Origin: an uncultured Planctomycetaceae bacterium
Lineage (GTDB): Bacteria > Planctomycetota > Planctomycetia > Pirellulales > UBA1268
Assembly: GCA_937900985.1 (NCBI GenBank)
Contig: CALCGM010000012.1
Span: 1-14,142, forward strand
Direction: 5' to 3'
Length of the DNA stretch: 14,142 nt
The translations under genes and the position numbers were made by a program. The notes beneath the pieces were generated by a model, which worked only from the letters and a program-made list of their open reading frames with translations, was not told where the DNA came from and searched no databases. How positions within the stretch are numbered: the stretch's first letter is position 1; each line of letters opens with the position of its first letter. Below are positions 5,913-14,054 of this stretch, one piece after another.

Positions 5913-8900
5913 CCAGGTCGTTGAAACGGTCCACTGGCTCGTGCGCCGACCAGGCAATGCCTCGCAGGAGCAGGATCCGAAAAAGAGGGTCGTCGAAGGT
6001 CCAGCTGTAGTGGCCTGGAATGCTGACGAAGACGCGGCCTTCGCCCACTTCCTTCACCCAGAACTGCGGGGTCGGCAGCCCATCTTCGTGGCTCGTTGCC
6101 AGCACCGTCAGCCCCGACGTGTCGCCGATCAGCTTCCAATAGCTCTCGTCGTAGAGGGCGAGGCTTGAGAAGTTGCGGGTGATCGGATGCTCACGATCCT
6201 TGAAGTCGAGCTCCAGCGGGCCATGACGGAACGAGATTGCTGCATCGCTCGCAAGCCCGATTCTCCGTGAGAACTCTGCGGCTTGGTCGCGTCCGTCCAC
6301 CGCCCAGTGGATATACACGGCTCCGCCACCGCGGGCGAGAAAGGCATCCATCTCCTGCGGTCGCCGGTCAGCGAAGCTGCCGCGTTGGAAAAACACCAGC
6401 ACGTCAGCGGCGGCCAGCTGCTCCCGTGAGGGAAACTCCCGTGCCTGCGTCACGCTGACGTTCTCCGCGGCCGCGAGCAGTTGCACCCACCGTTCACGCC
6501 AGGCTGGGTAGTCGTGCTCCCCTGGGCCATGGTCCTTTTCGCCGTCGACGAGCACGATCGAGAGCGACCGTGTCGCCACTGCTGGCTCGCTCCCAGCAAG
6601 CGCCGCCGACACCTCTGCTGTTGAGCGAACCGGCGGAGCATCGAGCGGTGAATCGAGCGGCATCGCTGGCGGGGCGGTGAGCAGATACGTGAAGAGGTCG
6701 CGCACCTGCGCTTCCGAGAGCTTCTCAAGGAGCCCCTGTGGCATCACCGACACCGGCGACGGCTGCATCCGTTCGATCGCGTCTTTGTCGAGAGCCGTCC
6801 ACCGCCCGTCACCATCTCCGAGCATCAGCGAACCTTGCCGCGTCTGCAGGATCCCCGTGAGCACGCGACCATCGGCGAGGTGGACGACATGAGTCGTGAA
6901 GTCTGGATTGATCGCGAAGCTTGGATGGCGGATATCGCGATTCACGCTCGCAAAATCGCGGTGAATCAGGTTGCCGAGATCCGGCCCGATCGAGCCGCCG
7001 CCGTTCACCGCATGGCACTTTCCGCAGCCGGCAGCCTCCGACAGAAACACCCGCCGTCCGCGGCCCCAGCTGCCTCCCGTGAGTTCCGGGATGTGCCGAG
7101 CGGCAGCAGCGATCGGCTCCCCCCCGACACTCGCCCAGGGAAGAATAAAACGATGCAGGGGAAGCGGTCGTTCGCTCCCGTCCTCATTCGTGTGGAATGA
7201 GATATTCAGCCGCGGAACGCGGAGTCCCCCGGTCGCCAGCACCAGCGAAAGCTGCACGGGTTTGCGGACACCAGGCGGCGCTGTGAACGAAGCCAAGCAA
7301 TCCCCGGCAGCATCGCTGACGATCCTCACCGCGAGCGGCTCCCCTGCCACGGAGGCTGACAGCTCGATCGCACGGTCGCTTCTGATCGTGACTGTCGCCG
7401 TCTCCGGAGGCCACTCGTGATCGAGCGTGCTCCCCGGCTGCACCGCGGGACGGAGCAGCTCGTTGAGGTCAAGTGACGTCGCCAACTCGAGCGTGCCAGG
7501 CCGCGCGAGGCCCGCCCAGAGTTCGTCATGTCCGGCTGAGCCTTGCGTCAGCCTCCGTGACACGGCCAGATCCAGATGGGGAATCCAGCCAGCTGCCGTC
7601 GTCGCCACCGGCGGCTCCGCAACCGGCTGGCCTTCGGTCACAGGAGTCCAATCGACGACAACGCCGTCGGTGGAGGCATCGACGTCGATGTGTGGATGCT
7701 GAGGAAGCGAGCCTGGCGGAAGCGTTTCCGCATCGATCCCCGCCGCCCAGGGAAGCGACACGGCCAGGTGCGTCCGCGTGGTGAGCGGCTCGGTGCCCAA
7801 CGCCATCGTGCGGCGATCAGCCGTCAGGGCAGCCGACACCACGCGAAGGCGGTGCCGCGGAGCGAGTTTCTGCATCTGCACCACCGCGTAGGGCGGCTCG
7901 AGCGTTTCAAAACGATCGCCAGCACGCACAAAGGCTCCATGCTCCACGACGGTCTGAGCGGCGAGCCCCGACACTGCCGCCGGCTCGATCGGTTGATCGA
8001 AGGCGACGCGGATCTCGTGTGGGCCCTCGGCCCACACGGCTACCGGCCTCGGAGCATCGATGTGGCTGGTGGAGATGCGAAAGAGTTTACCGATGCCGGC
8101 CGGGCCGGTGCCCCAGTCTGGTGGCCCTGAATGGCAGGCAACGACAAGATCTCCGTTGGCCGCCACACACGCGTCCACGCAGAGCATCTGCAACGCGGCC
8201 ACGAGCTGACTGGCCGCGACATACCCCTCTTGCGTGGGCACGAGCGTGGTTCTCCAGAGCTTGCCACGCGACTCACCGCAGACGATCGCATCACCCGCCC
8301 ACCACGCTGACCCGAACGGCCGCTGACTCGACACGCCGGGGTTGAACACCATGCCACAGGTCGACTGATGCTGCGGGCCGTAGTCGAAGGTCGAGGGCTC
8401 ATCGATCACGAAGGGGTTGTTCCGCGGATGCCGTGGCGGAAAGCCGAAGTGCCGTTTCCCGGTGACATTCTGTCGCGGCGCGGTGCCATCAAGCCGGATG
8501 TGGAGCAGCTCGTCGAACGGGTTGCCGTTGGGCAGCCATGTCGCCCCCTCCTGCTCAGTGCAGAAGAGATCGCCATGGTCGTTGAAGGCCAGTGCGATCG
8601 GAAATCGGATACCCGTGCAGACGGTCTCACGACGGGAAAGGTCGGGGCTGATGCGTTGGATCGTGCCGCGTTCGTCATGCACGTCATACCGACTCAGACC
8701 TTCAGCGTCTAAGAGATAGGCATTGGAATAGTCGGCAACATCCAGGGCGAAATAGAGGCTGCCGTCGCTGCCCATCGCCAAGCCTGTGGCATCGACGTTT
8801 TGCGTGATCTCCTTCCAACCATCCGCGACGATCCGTTCGTCGTCGGCGATCTCGTCACCGTCGTGATCGAGTAGCAGCGAGACCTTCCCCTTCGACGCCA

Positions 8901-10026
8901 CAAACATGCCGTTGCCATGTTCATAGCCGGGCGGCGTGGGCAGCAGACCGATCGGCCCCCGGAGGCTGCCTGCGTTGCGATACCACAGCGAGGCGGTGTC
9001 TTCGAGGCCATCCCCATCCGTGTCGCGAAGAAGATGGATGTCGCCGCCGTAGCCAAGCGTGATGAGCGTGCCGTCGGCCCGGAATCGGACGTTGTTGACA
9101 TTGGGCAGCGTGACGGGCATCTCGCGGACGGCAAACCCGGGCACCAGCATCTGGATCGCGGGCGGATTCTCGACAAGCTCAAGCGGCACGCCGCCTTGGC
9201 GAGCGGCAGGAAGTGTTTCTGCGAGCGCCTCAGCAGTCGCCGCATGCCGCGCGGTCAGGCTCTCGCGAACGTCTGCCGCTTCCGCCGCCGTGAGCACACG
9301 GTCAAACAGCAGCAGCTCCGCGATGTCGCCGGGCAGGCTCCCGCGAACCTCCTGCCGCCCCGGACCATTGGTGTAGTACCGCCCGCCCAGCGTGAGCTCG
9401 TCGAGTGAGAGCGACTCTGCCTCGAAAGGACGCGACCCTTCTGCCCGACCGTCGAGAAACAGGCGAACTTCACCTGCAGACGCATCGATGACAGCCTCCC
9501 ACACATGCAGGCTTCCGAAGGCAGCCGTCGAGGCCATCAGATCACGGGCGCCACCAAACCCTTTTCCCTCGACATTGACCACGTCTACCGCCCTCGTTGG
9601 CCCTGGACCAAGATCGAGCGTGACACCCGACTCGTAATCCCGCTGACCTGGGGCGTTGGCCGCAAAGAAGCCGCGGAAGTCTCCCGGATTGGTATGCGCC
9701 GCTGCGACCACGAAGAGCGTCAGCGAGTCGCACGAGCGTCCGCCGCTGACACAACGGAGGTGATCGTCGCGGCCATCGAACCGCAGCACGCGGCTGCTCC
9801 CCACGGGCACTGCCACGGGCCGCGCCGCCTCATCTGGCTGCACAAACGCTTCACCGACCGCAGCGCGGTTCTCGATCGATGCGACGGGGCCCGCGGCCGC
9901 ATCCTCGGCGTCGACCCAGACAATGAGCCCGGCGGGATGGACCGTGTCGGCATGGCACCGCCCAGCCACGAGCACCGCCAAAGACACGAACCCCGACATC
10001 ACCCAGCGGACCGGCAAAGCCATCAT
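5884..10026 (-). CDS. Large secreted LamG / PVC beta-propeller / c-type haem / ThuA protein
   Basis: The preferred start, ATG 10026, follows AAGGAG by 9 nt and opens a Sec signal peptide (MMALPVRWVMSGFVSLAVLVAG, cleavage near CHA-DT at 26), giving 1380 residues. A LamG/concanavalin-like domain (about 30-262) is followed by a PVC-type membrane-bound dehydrogenase beta-propeller (about 288-653). This has a Ca-binding-like DTDGDGLEDT at 335-344, and FPIALAFNDHGDLF and WWAGDAIVCGESRGKLWR segments. A beta-rich linker (655-975) leads to a cytochrome c domain with CGKCH (1001-1005) and a possible axial Met in VSVMPQG (1095). A C-terminal ThuA-like domain (about 1154-1363) contains EKDHGPGEHDYPAW, GGGAVYIHWAVDG and IPGHYSWTFDDPLFRIL. 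It probably acts in the periplasm or at the surface as a redox protein of sugar or glycoside breakdown; the substrate is not evident. It diverges from the DUF1549/DUF1553 gene. A longer in-frame start at 10092 lacks a ribosome site. Confidence 0.92.
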   Translation of the reverse strand: MMALPVRWVMSGFVSLAVLVAGRCHADTVHPAGLIVWVDAEDAAAGPVASIENRAAVGEAFVQPDEAARPVAVPVGSSRVLRFDGRDDHLRCVSGGRSCDSLTLFVVAAAHTNPGDFRGFFAANAPGQRDYESGVTLDLGPGPTRAVDVVNVEGKGFGGARDLMASTAAFGSLHVWEAVIDASAGEVRLFLDGRAEGSRPFEAESLSLDELTLGGRYYTNGPGRQEVRGSLPGDIAELLLFDRVLTAAEAADVRESLTARHAATAEALAETLPAARQGGVPLELVENPPAIQMLVPGFAVREMPVTLPNVNNVRFRADGTLITLGYGGDIHLLRDTDGDGLEDTASLWYRNAGSLRGPIGLLPTPPGYEHGNGMFVASKGKVSLLLDHDGDEIADDERIVADGWKEITQNVDATGLAMGSDGSLYFALDVADYSNAYLLDAEGLSRYDVHDERGTIQRISPDLSRRETVCTGIRFPIALAFNDHGDLFCTEQEGATWLPNGNPFDELLHIRLDGTAPRQNVTGKRHFGFPPRHPRNNPFVIDEPSTFDYGPQHQSTCGMVFNPGVSSQRPFGSAWWAGDAIVCGESRGKLWRTTLVPTQEGYVAASQLVAALQMLCVDACVAANGDLVVACHSGPPDWGTGPAGIGKLFRISTSHIDAPRPVAVWAEGPHEIRVAFDQPIEPAAVSGLAAQTVVEHGAFVRAGDRFETLEPPYAVVQMQKLAPRHRLRVVSAALTADRRTMALGTEPLTTRTHLAVSLPWAAGIDAETLPPGSLPQHPHIDVDASTDGVVVDWTPVTEGQPVAEPPVATTAAGWIPHLDLAVSRRLTQGSAGHDELWAGLARPGTLELATSLDLNELLRPAVQPGSTLDHEWPPETATVTIRSDRAIELSASVAGEPLAVRIVSDAAGDCLASFTAPPGVRKPVQLSLVLATGGLRVPRLNISFHTNEDGSERPLPLHRFILPWASVGGEPIAAAARHIPELTGGSWGRGRRVFLSEAAGCGKCHAVNGGGSIGPDLGNLIHRDFASVNRDIRHPSFAINPDFTTHVVHLADGRVLTGILQTRQGSLMLGDGDGRWTALDKDAIERMQPSPVSVMPQGLLEKLSEAQVRDLFTYLLTAPPAMPLDSPLDAPPVRSTAEVSAALAGSEPAVATRSLSIVLVDGEKDHGPGEHDYPAWRERWVQLLAAAENVSVTQAREFPSREQLAAADVLVFFQRGSFADRRPQEMDAFLARGGGAVYIHWAVDGRDQAAEFSRRIGLASDAAISFRHGPLELDFKDREHPITRNFSSLALYDESYWKLIGDTSGLTVLATSHEDGLPTPQFWVKEVGEGRVFVSIPGHYSWTFDDPLFRILLLRGIAWSAHEPVDRFNDLVTPGARMSR

Positions 10027-10232
10027 GAATCTCCACTCCTTGCCGACGGTCACCTCGCCGGCATGGTCCTCTCCAGCCGCGGGGCTCGCCATCCGTGCCG
10101 TGAACGGCTGTCAGCCCGTCAGGAGCTATCGTAGCCGATCGCTCTACCGGATCGCGGGGTACGAGCGTGGCCTCCTTCGGGCTACGATAAAGCAGAAGAG
10201 CGAACGACCTCGACGAATGAGGAACTCAGGCT
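10027..10232. promoter_or_regulatory. Divergent promoter region with 10-bp inverted repeat
   Basis: The region serves both the large secreted-protein gene (-) and the DUF1549/DUF1553 gene (+). It contains a perfect inverted repeat, TATCGTAGCC at 10127-10136 and GGCTACGATA at 10180-10189, with arm centres 53 bp apart (about five helical turns). Each arm includes TACGAT, a weak -10 match pointing outward. The repeat may be a paired operator or mirrored promoters. Ribosome sites are AAGGAG on the left (minus strand, 9 nt before ATG 10026) and GAGGA at 10219-10223 on the right. Confidence 0.45.
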
Positions 10233-12389
10233 GTGCAAAGACTTTCTCGACGCGGTCCTGCGAGGCTGGCGTGTCTCTCGATCGCGACGGCAGCCACGGT
10301 GCTGCCGGCGCTGATCGGACGGGGCCTGCCAGCTGCCGAGGTCGACTTCACCCGCGACGTGCAGCCGATCCTGGCGGCCAACTGCCTGGCCTGTCATGGC
10401 TTTGATGCGGAAAGTCGTGAGGCTGGGCTGCGGCTGGATGTGGCCGAAGCCGCCACCGCTGCGCTCGACTCAGGAGCCACCGCCATCGTGCCGGGCGATC
10501 TGGCCGCCAGCGAGCTCGTGGCGCGGATCGACAGTGATGACGAAGACCTCGTGATGCCGCCACCGGATTCTGGCCACGCCCTGACGCCGGAGCAGAAGCA
10601 GGTGCTCCGCGACTGGATTACTGCTGGCGCGGCGTTTGAGCAGCACTGGGCGTTTGTGCCGCCGGCGGTGCGGCCGCTGCCGCGAGTGGCAGGCATCGCA
10701 CACCCCGTCGATCGTTTCATCGCCCGCCGTCTGCACGACGCCGGGCTCGACTTCGCCCCCGAGGCCCCGCCGGAAACCCTGCTGCGGCGGCTGCATCTCG
10801 ACCTCACTGGCCTGCCCCCCACGCTCGAAGAGCTCGACGCCTTTCTCAGCGACTGGGCCCACGCACCAGAGGCCGCCTATGAAACCGCGGTCGATCGCCT
10901 GCTCGCCAGCCCACACTACGGCGAGCGGCTCGCCCGCTGGTGGCTCGACATGGCCCGCTATGCCGACAGCAACGGCTACTCAATCGATGGCCCCCGTGAG
11001 ATCTGGGCCTGGCGCGACTGGGTGATTGCCGCGGCCAACGACGACATGCCGTTTGACCAGTTCACCATTGAGCAGCTCGCCGGCGACCTGCTGCCCGAGG
11101 CCACGCTCTCCCAGCAGCTGGCCACCGGCTTCCATCGCAACACCCCGATCAATCAGGAAGGCGGCATCGACAAGGAGCAGTTTCGCATCGACAGCGTGTT
11201 TGACCGCGTGGCCACCACCGGGGTTGTCTGGCTGGGGCTTTCGGTCGGCTGCGCGCAGTGCCACGACCACAAGTTTGATCCGGTCAGCCAGCAGGACTAC
11301 TACCGGCTGTTTGCCTTCTTCAACACGCAGGACGAGCCGCAGATCGCGGTCAAGGCAGACGACCTCCCCTTCCCCGCGACCGCGCCGCCTGAGGAACACG
11401 ACAAGGAGGGCAAACCCAAGCCGGCCACGACTTCGTTTGTGCTTCGCGAACGTAGCGAGCCGCGGACAACGACCGTCTTCGTGCAGGGCGACTTCACGCG
11501 GCCGGCCGATGTGGTCACGCCCAACACGCCCGAGGTGCTGCCGCCGCTGGCGACGGCTCAAGCCACCACCAGCCTTCCCAGCCGGCTCGACCTCGCCCGC
11601 TGGCTGGTCTCCGCGGAAAACCCACTCACCGCTCGGGTGACCGTCAACCGCATCTGGCAGCGGCTCTTCGGCGCGGGGCTCGTGGCGACCGACAACGACT
11701 TTGGCCTGATGGGCACGCCGCCATCGCATCCGGAACTGCTCGACTGGCTGGCGATCGAGTTTGTCCACCGCGGCTGGAGCCTCAAGGCCCTGCACAGGCT
11801 GCTGGTCACCTCGCGGACCTACCGTCAGTCGTCGGTGGCGTCGCCGGCCGTTGCCGAGGCCGATCCAGCCAACCGGCTGCTCTCGCGGCAGCAGCGGCTG
11901 CGGCTCGACGCTGAGATCGTCCGCGATGTCGGCCTCACCGCCAGCGGCCTGCTGGTGCCGGCGCTCGGGGGCCCGCCGGTGTTCCCCCCGATTCCCGCAG
12001 GGGCCACCGCCCTCAACCAGGTCAAACGCAACTGGAACACCAGCACCGGCGACGACCGCTACCGCCGCGGCCTCTACACCTTTCTTTATCGGGCCACGCC
12101 GCCGCCGTCGCTCGCGGTCTTCGACGCCCCGCCGGGGATCACCGCCTGCACGCAGCGGAATCGCAGCAACACCCCGCTGCAGGCCCTGGCCCTGCTCAAC
12201 GACGAGGCGTTTCTGGAAATGGCCGAGTCGCTCGCCGCCGTGATCGAAGCCGACGGACTCGAAGCGGCGTTTCGACGCTGCACCTCCCGGCGGCCCCAGC
12301 CCGACGAGACCACCGTGCTGCGAGCCCTCACGCCGCTGGAAGCAGCCAGAGCCCTATTAAACCTCGACGAAACGATTACCCGTGAGTGA
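10233..12389 (+). CDS. PSCyt1/DUF1549-DUF1553 planctomycete cytochrome-like protein
   Basis: The 718-residue product is of the PSCyt1-PSCyt2-PSD1 type abundant in planctomycetes. The GTG start has GAGGA 9 nt upstream and begins an N-terminal signal segment (about 10-35). The PSCyt1 haem domain follows: VDFTRDVQPILAANCLACHG, CxxCH at 51-55, probable axial Met108 in DLVMPP. DUF1549 (about 155-365) has HPVDRFIARRL, LTGLPPTLEELDAF, ARYADSNGYSIDG, NQEGGID, and a second CxxCH at 340-344 within GCAQCHDHKFDP. DUF1553 (about 445-715) has TARVTVNRIWQRLFG, GTPPSHPELLDWLA, FDAPPG, QRNRSNTPLQALALLND and the characteristic LLNLDETITRE end, so the gene is complete. The DUF1549-DUF1553 linker is short, without the PA14 or LamG insert often found. 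The exact reaction is unknown; a redox role with the downstream DUF1501 protein is inferred from constant pairing in the phylum. Confidence 0.93.
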   Translation: MQRLSRRGPARLACLSIATAATVLPALIGRGLPAAEVDFTRDVQPILAANCLACHGFDAESREAGLRLDVAEAATAALDSGATAIVPGDLAASELVARIDSDDEDLVMPPPDSGHALTPEQKQVLRDWITAGAAFEQHWAFVPPAVRPLPRVAGIAHPVDRFIARRLHDAGLDFAPEAPPETLLRRLHLDLTGLPPTLEELDAFLSDWAHAPEAAYETAVDRLLASPHYGERLARWWLDMARYADSNGYSIDGPREIWAWRDWVIAAANDDMPFDQFTIEQLAGDLLPEATLSQQLATGFHRNTPINQEGGIDKEQFRIDSVFDRVATTGVVWLGLSVGCAQCHDHKFDPVSQQDYYRLFAFFNTQDEPQIAVKADDLPFPATAPPEEHDKEGKPKPATTSFVLRERSEPRTTTVFVQGDFTRPADVVTPNTPEVLPPLATAQATTSLPSRLDLARWLVSAENPLTARVTVNRIWQRLFGAGLVATDNDFGLMGTPPSHPELLDWLAIEFVHRGWSLKALHRLLVTSRTYRQSSVASPAVAEADPANRLLSRQQRLRLDAEIVRDVGLTASGLLVPALGGPPVFPPIPAGATALNQVKRNWNTSTGDDRYRRGLYTFLYRATPPPSLAVFDAPPGITACTQRNRSNTPLQALALLNDEAFLEMAESLAAVIEADGLEAAFRRCTSRRPQPDETTVLRALTPLEAARALLNLDETITRE

Positions 12390-12394
12390 GAACG

Positions 12395-12466
12395 CAAGCG
12401 GGACGGGTCCTTGGGCCGCGATGCGACTCACAAGCGGGACGGGGCCTTGGGCCGCGAAGCGACCGG
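12395..12466. repeat. Two tandem 36-bp partial copies of the cloverleaf repeat
   Basis: Units begin at 12395 and 12431 and a third at 12467, each opening with CAAGCGGGACGG, at an exact 36-bp period. The first two contain the 5' arm (GGGACGGGTCCTTGGG, or GGGGCC in the middle) and a degenerate first hairpin ending GCGA instead of GCGG. They have no matching 3' arm. They look like partial duplications of the left end of the complete element. Confidence 0.85.
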
Positions 12467-12545
12467 CAAGCGGGACGGGTCTTTGGGCCGCGAAGCGGCC
12501 TCGGCGAAGCCGAGGTGCCTTTGGCACCCAAAGACCCGTCCCGTT
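12467..12545. repeat. Complete cloverleaf palindromic repeat, DUF1553-DUF1501 intergenic
   Basis: A perfect 17-bp outer stem (12471-12487 with 12527-12543) encloses three contiguous hairpins. They are CCGC-GAA-GCGG (12488-12498), CCTCGGC-GAA-GCCGAGG (12499-12515) and TGCC-TTT-GGCA (12516-12526). Every base of the 73-nt core is either paired or in a three-base loop, with none unpaired at the junction. The pairings at 12470/12544 (G-U) and 12469/12545 can extend the stem. It lies between two co-oriented genes and ends 34 nt before the next ATG, so in RNA it could reduce downstream expression. No U tract follows, which argues against a simple terminator. Confidence 0.9.
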
Positions 12546-12577
12546 CAATACGCTCACCACTCCCTCGGAGCTCCACC

Positions 12578-14047
12578 ATGCACGATGCTGACCATGCCGT
12601 CGCCAAGGCTGTTCGGGCCGCCACGCTGCATGCCCACACCCGCCGGCATTTCTTCGCCGACTGCGGTGTTGGGGTGGGGGCGATGGCGCTCGGCTCCCTG
12701 CTTGGCAGCAGCAACCAGGCTCAGGCGAGCACCGAACCGCTCGCCCCGAAGCCGCCGCACTTTCCGCCGAAAGCCAAGCGGGTGATCTTTCTGTTTATGG
12801 CTGGCGGCCCCTCGCAGCTCGACCTCTTTGACCACAAGCCGCAGCTGACGTCCTACAGCGGCCAGCGGATTCCCGAGAGCTTCACCGCCGGCAAGCGGTT
12901 TGCCTTCATGGATTCGAGCAACGGCTTCAACCTGCTGGCGACCAAGCGGTCGTTTGCCCAGTACGGCGACTGCGGCGCGTGGGTGAGCGATCTCTTGCCA
13001 CACACGGCCAAGATCGTCGACCGGCTGACCTTCCTGAAAACCTGCTCAGCCGACCTCTTCAACCACGCCCCCGCCAAGCTCTTCATGAACACGGGCACCG
13101 GTCAGTTTGGCCGGCCGAGCATGGGCAGCTGGATCACCTACGGCCTCGGCAGCGAGTCGACCGACCTGCCCGGCTTTGTGGTGTTGCAAAGCGGCCCCCG
13201 CGGCCCACGCGGTGGAGCCGTGCTCTGGGGAAGCGGCGGACTGCCAAGCTCTTTTCAAGGCGTTCCCTTCCGCAACACCGGCGACCCGATCCTCAATCTC
13301 TCCACGCCCGAGGGCATTGAGCAGGCAAGCCAGCGCCGCGTGGTCGATGCGGTGCGGCAGCTCAATCAGCAGAGGCTGGCCAACACCGGCGACGCCGAGA
13401 TCGCCACCCGCATCGCCGGCTACGAGATGGCCTTCCGCATGCAGGCCAGCGCACCCGAGCTGACCGACATCTCCGGCGAAACCGCCGAGACGCTGAGCCT
13501 CTACGGCATCCAAGATCCCGGCGAGTCGACCTACGCTCGCAACTGCCTGCTGGCCCGGCGGCTCGTCGAACGCGGCTCGCGGTTTGTGCAGCTCTACCAC
13601 ACCAACTGGGACCACCACGGCGGCCCCACGGAAAACCTGGAAACCCACCTGCCGCAGGTCAGCGGTGAGATCGACCAGGCCTCTGCCGCGCTCGTGCTCG
13701 ACCTCGACCGCCGCGGCCTGCTCGACGACACGATTGTGATCTGGGGAGGCGAGTTTGGCCGCACGCCGATGGGGGAAACCCGCGAGAGCACCGGCCGCAA
13801 CCACCACATCGATGCCTTCACGATGTGGTTTGCCGGAGGCGGCTTTCGACCAGGGTTCACCTACGGCGAAACCGACGAGTTTGGCTTCGGGCCGGTCTCG
13901 GGGGCCACCCACGTCCGCGACGTCCACGCCACGCTGCTGCATCAGCTCGGCCTCGACCACGAGCGGCTCTCGATCCGCTCCCAGGGCCTCGATCAGCGGC
14001 TGACCGGCGTTGAGCCGGCCCGGGTGCTCCACGAGCTGCTGACATAA
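12578..14047 (+). CDS. Tat-exported DUF1501 family protein
   Basis: DUF1501 proteins have an alkaline-phosphatase/sulfatase-like fold and usually accompany DUF1549/DUF1553 proteins in planctomycetes. The 489-residue product starts at ATG 12578, 7 nt after GGAG. A twin-arginine signal (TRRHFFADCGVGVGAMALGS, RR at 22-23, cleavage near AQA-S at 50) predicts export of the folded protein. Family hallmarks follow: RVIFLFMAGGPSQLDLFDHKP (68-88), NHAPAKLFMNTGTGQFGRPSMGSW in the middle, HTNWDHHGG (341-349), WGGEFGRTP (389-397) and the GRNHHIDAFTMWFAGGG segment. His/Asp-rich loops suggest metal binding. The reading frame is open back to a GTG overlapping the previous stop, but that extension is just translated repeat DNA. 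A role in surface polymer catabolism with its upstream neighbour is inferred; the reaction is unknown. Confidence 0.93.
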   Translation: MHDADHAVAKAVRAATLHAHTRRHFFADCGVGVGAMALGSLLGSSNQAQASTEPLAPKPPHFPPKAKRVIFLFMAGGPSQLDLFDHKPQLTSYSGQRIPESFTAGKRFAFMDSSNGFNLLATKRSFAQYGDCGAWVSDLLPHTAKIVDRLTFLKTCSADLFNHAPAKLFMNTGTGQFGRPSMGSWITYGLGSESTDLPGFVVLQSGPRGPRGGAVLWGSGGLPSSFQGVPFRNTGDPILNLSTPEGIEQASQRRVVDAVRQLNQQRLANTGDAEIATRIAGYEMAFRMQASAPELTDISGETAETLSLYGIQDPGESTYARNCLLARRLVERGSRFVQLYHTNWDHHGGPTENLETHLPQVSGEIDQASAALVLDLDRRGLLDDTIVIWGGEFGRTPMGETRESTGRNHHIDAFTMWFAGGGFRPGFTYGETDEFGFGPVSGATHVRDVHATLLHQLGLDHERLSIRSQGLDQRLTGVEPARVLHELLT

Positions 14048-14054
14048 AGTCGCG

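Noticed and set aside
10027..10092. Start of the large secreted protein at ATG 10092.
   Set aside because: It would put 22 charged residues before the signal peptide; AAGGAG 9 nt before ATG 10026 supports the later start.
12471..12543. A tRNA gene, because of the 73-nt cloverleaf.
   Set aside because: Stem lengths (17, 4, 7 and 4 bp), three-base loops and the absence of T-loop, D-loop and anticodon features exclude a tRNA.
12395..12545. CRISPR array suggested by regularly spaced 36-bp units.
   Set aside because: The units are contiguous and alike along their whole length, with no unique spacers and no cas genes.
12386..12577. N-terminal extension of the DUF1501 gene from a GTG overlapping the DUF1553 stop (GTGA).
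   Set aside because: The 64 extra codons are a translation of the 36-bp repeats and hairpins. A Tat signal and a GGAG ribosome site mark ATG 12578 instead.
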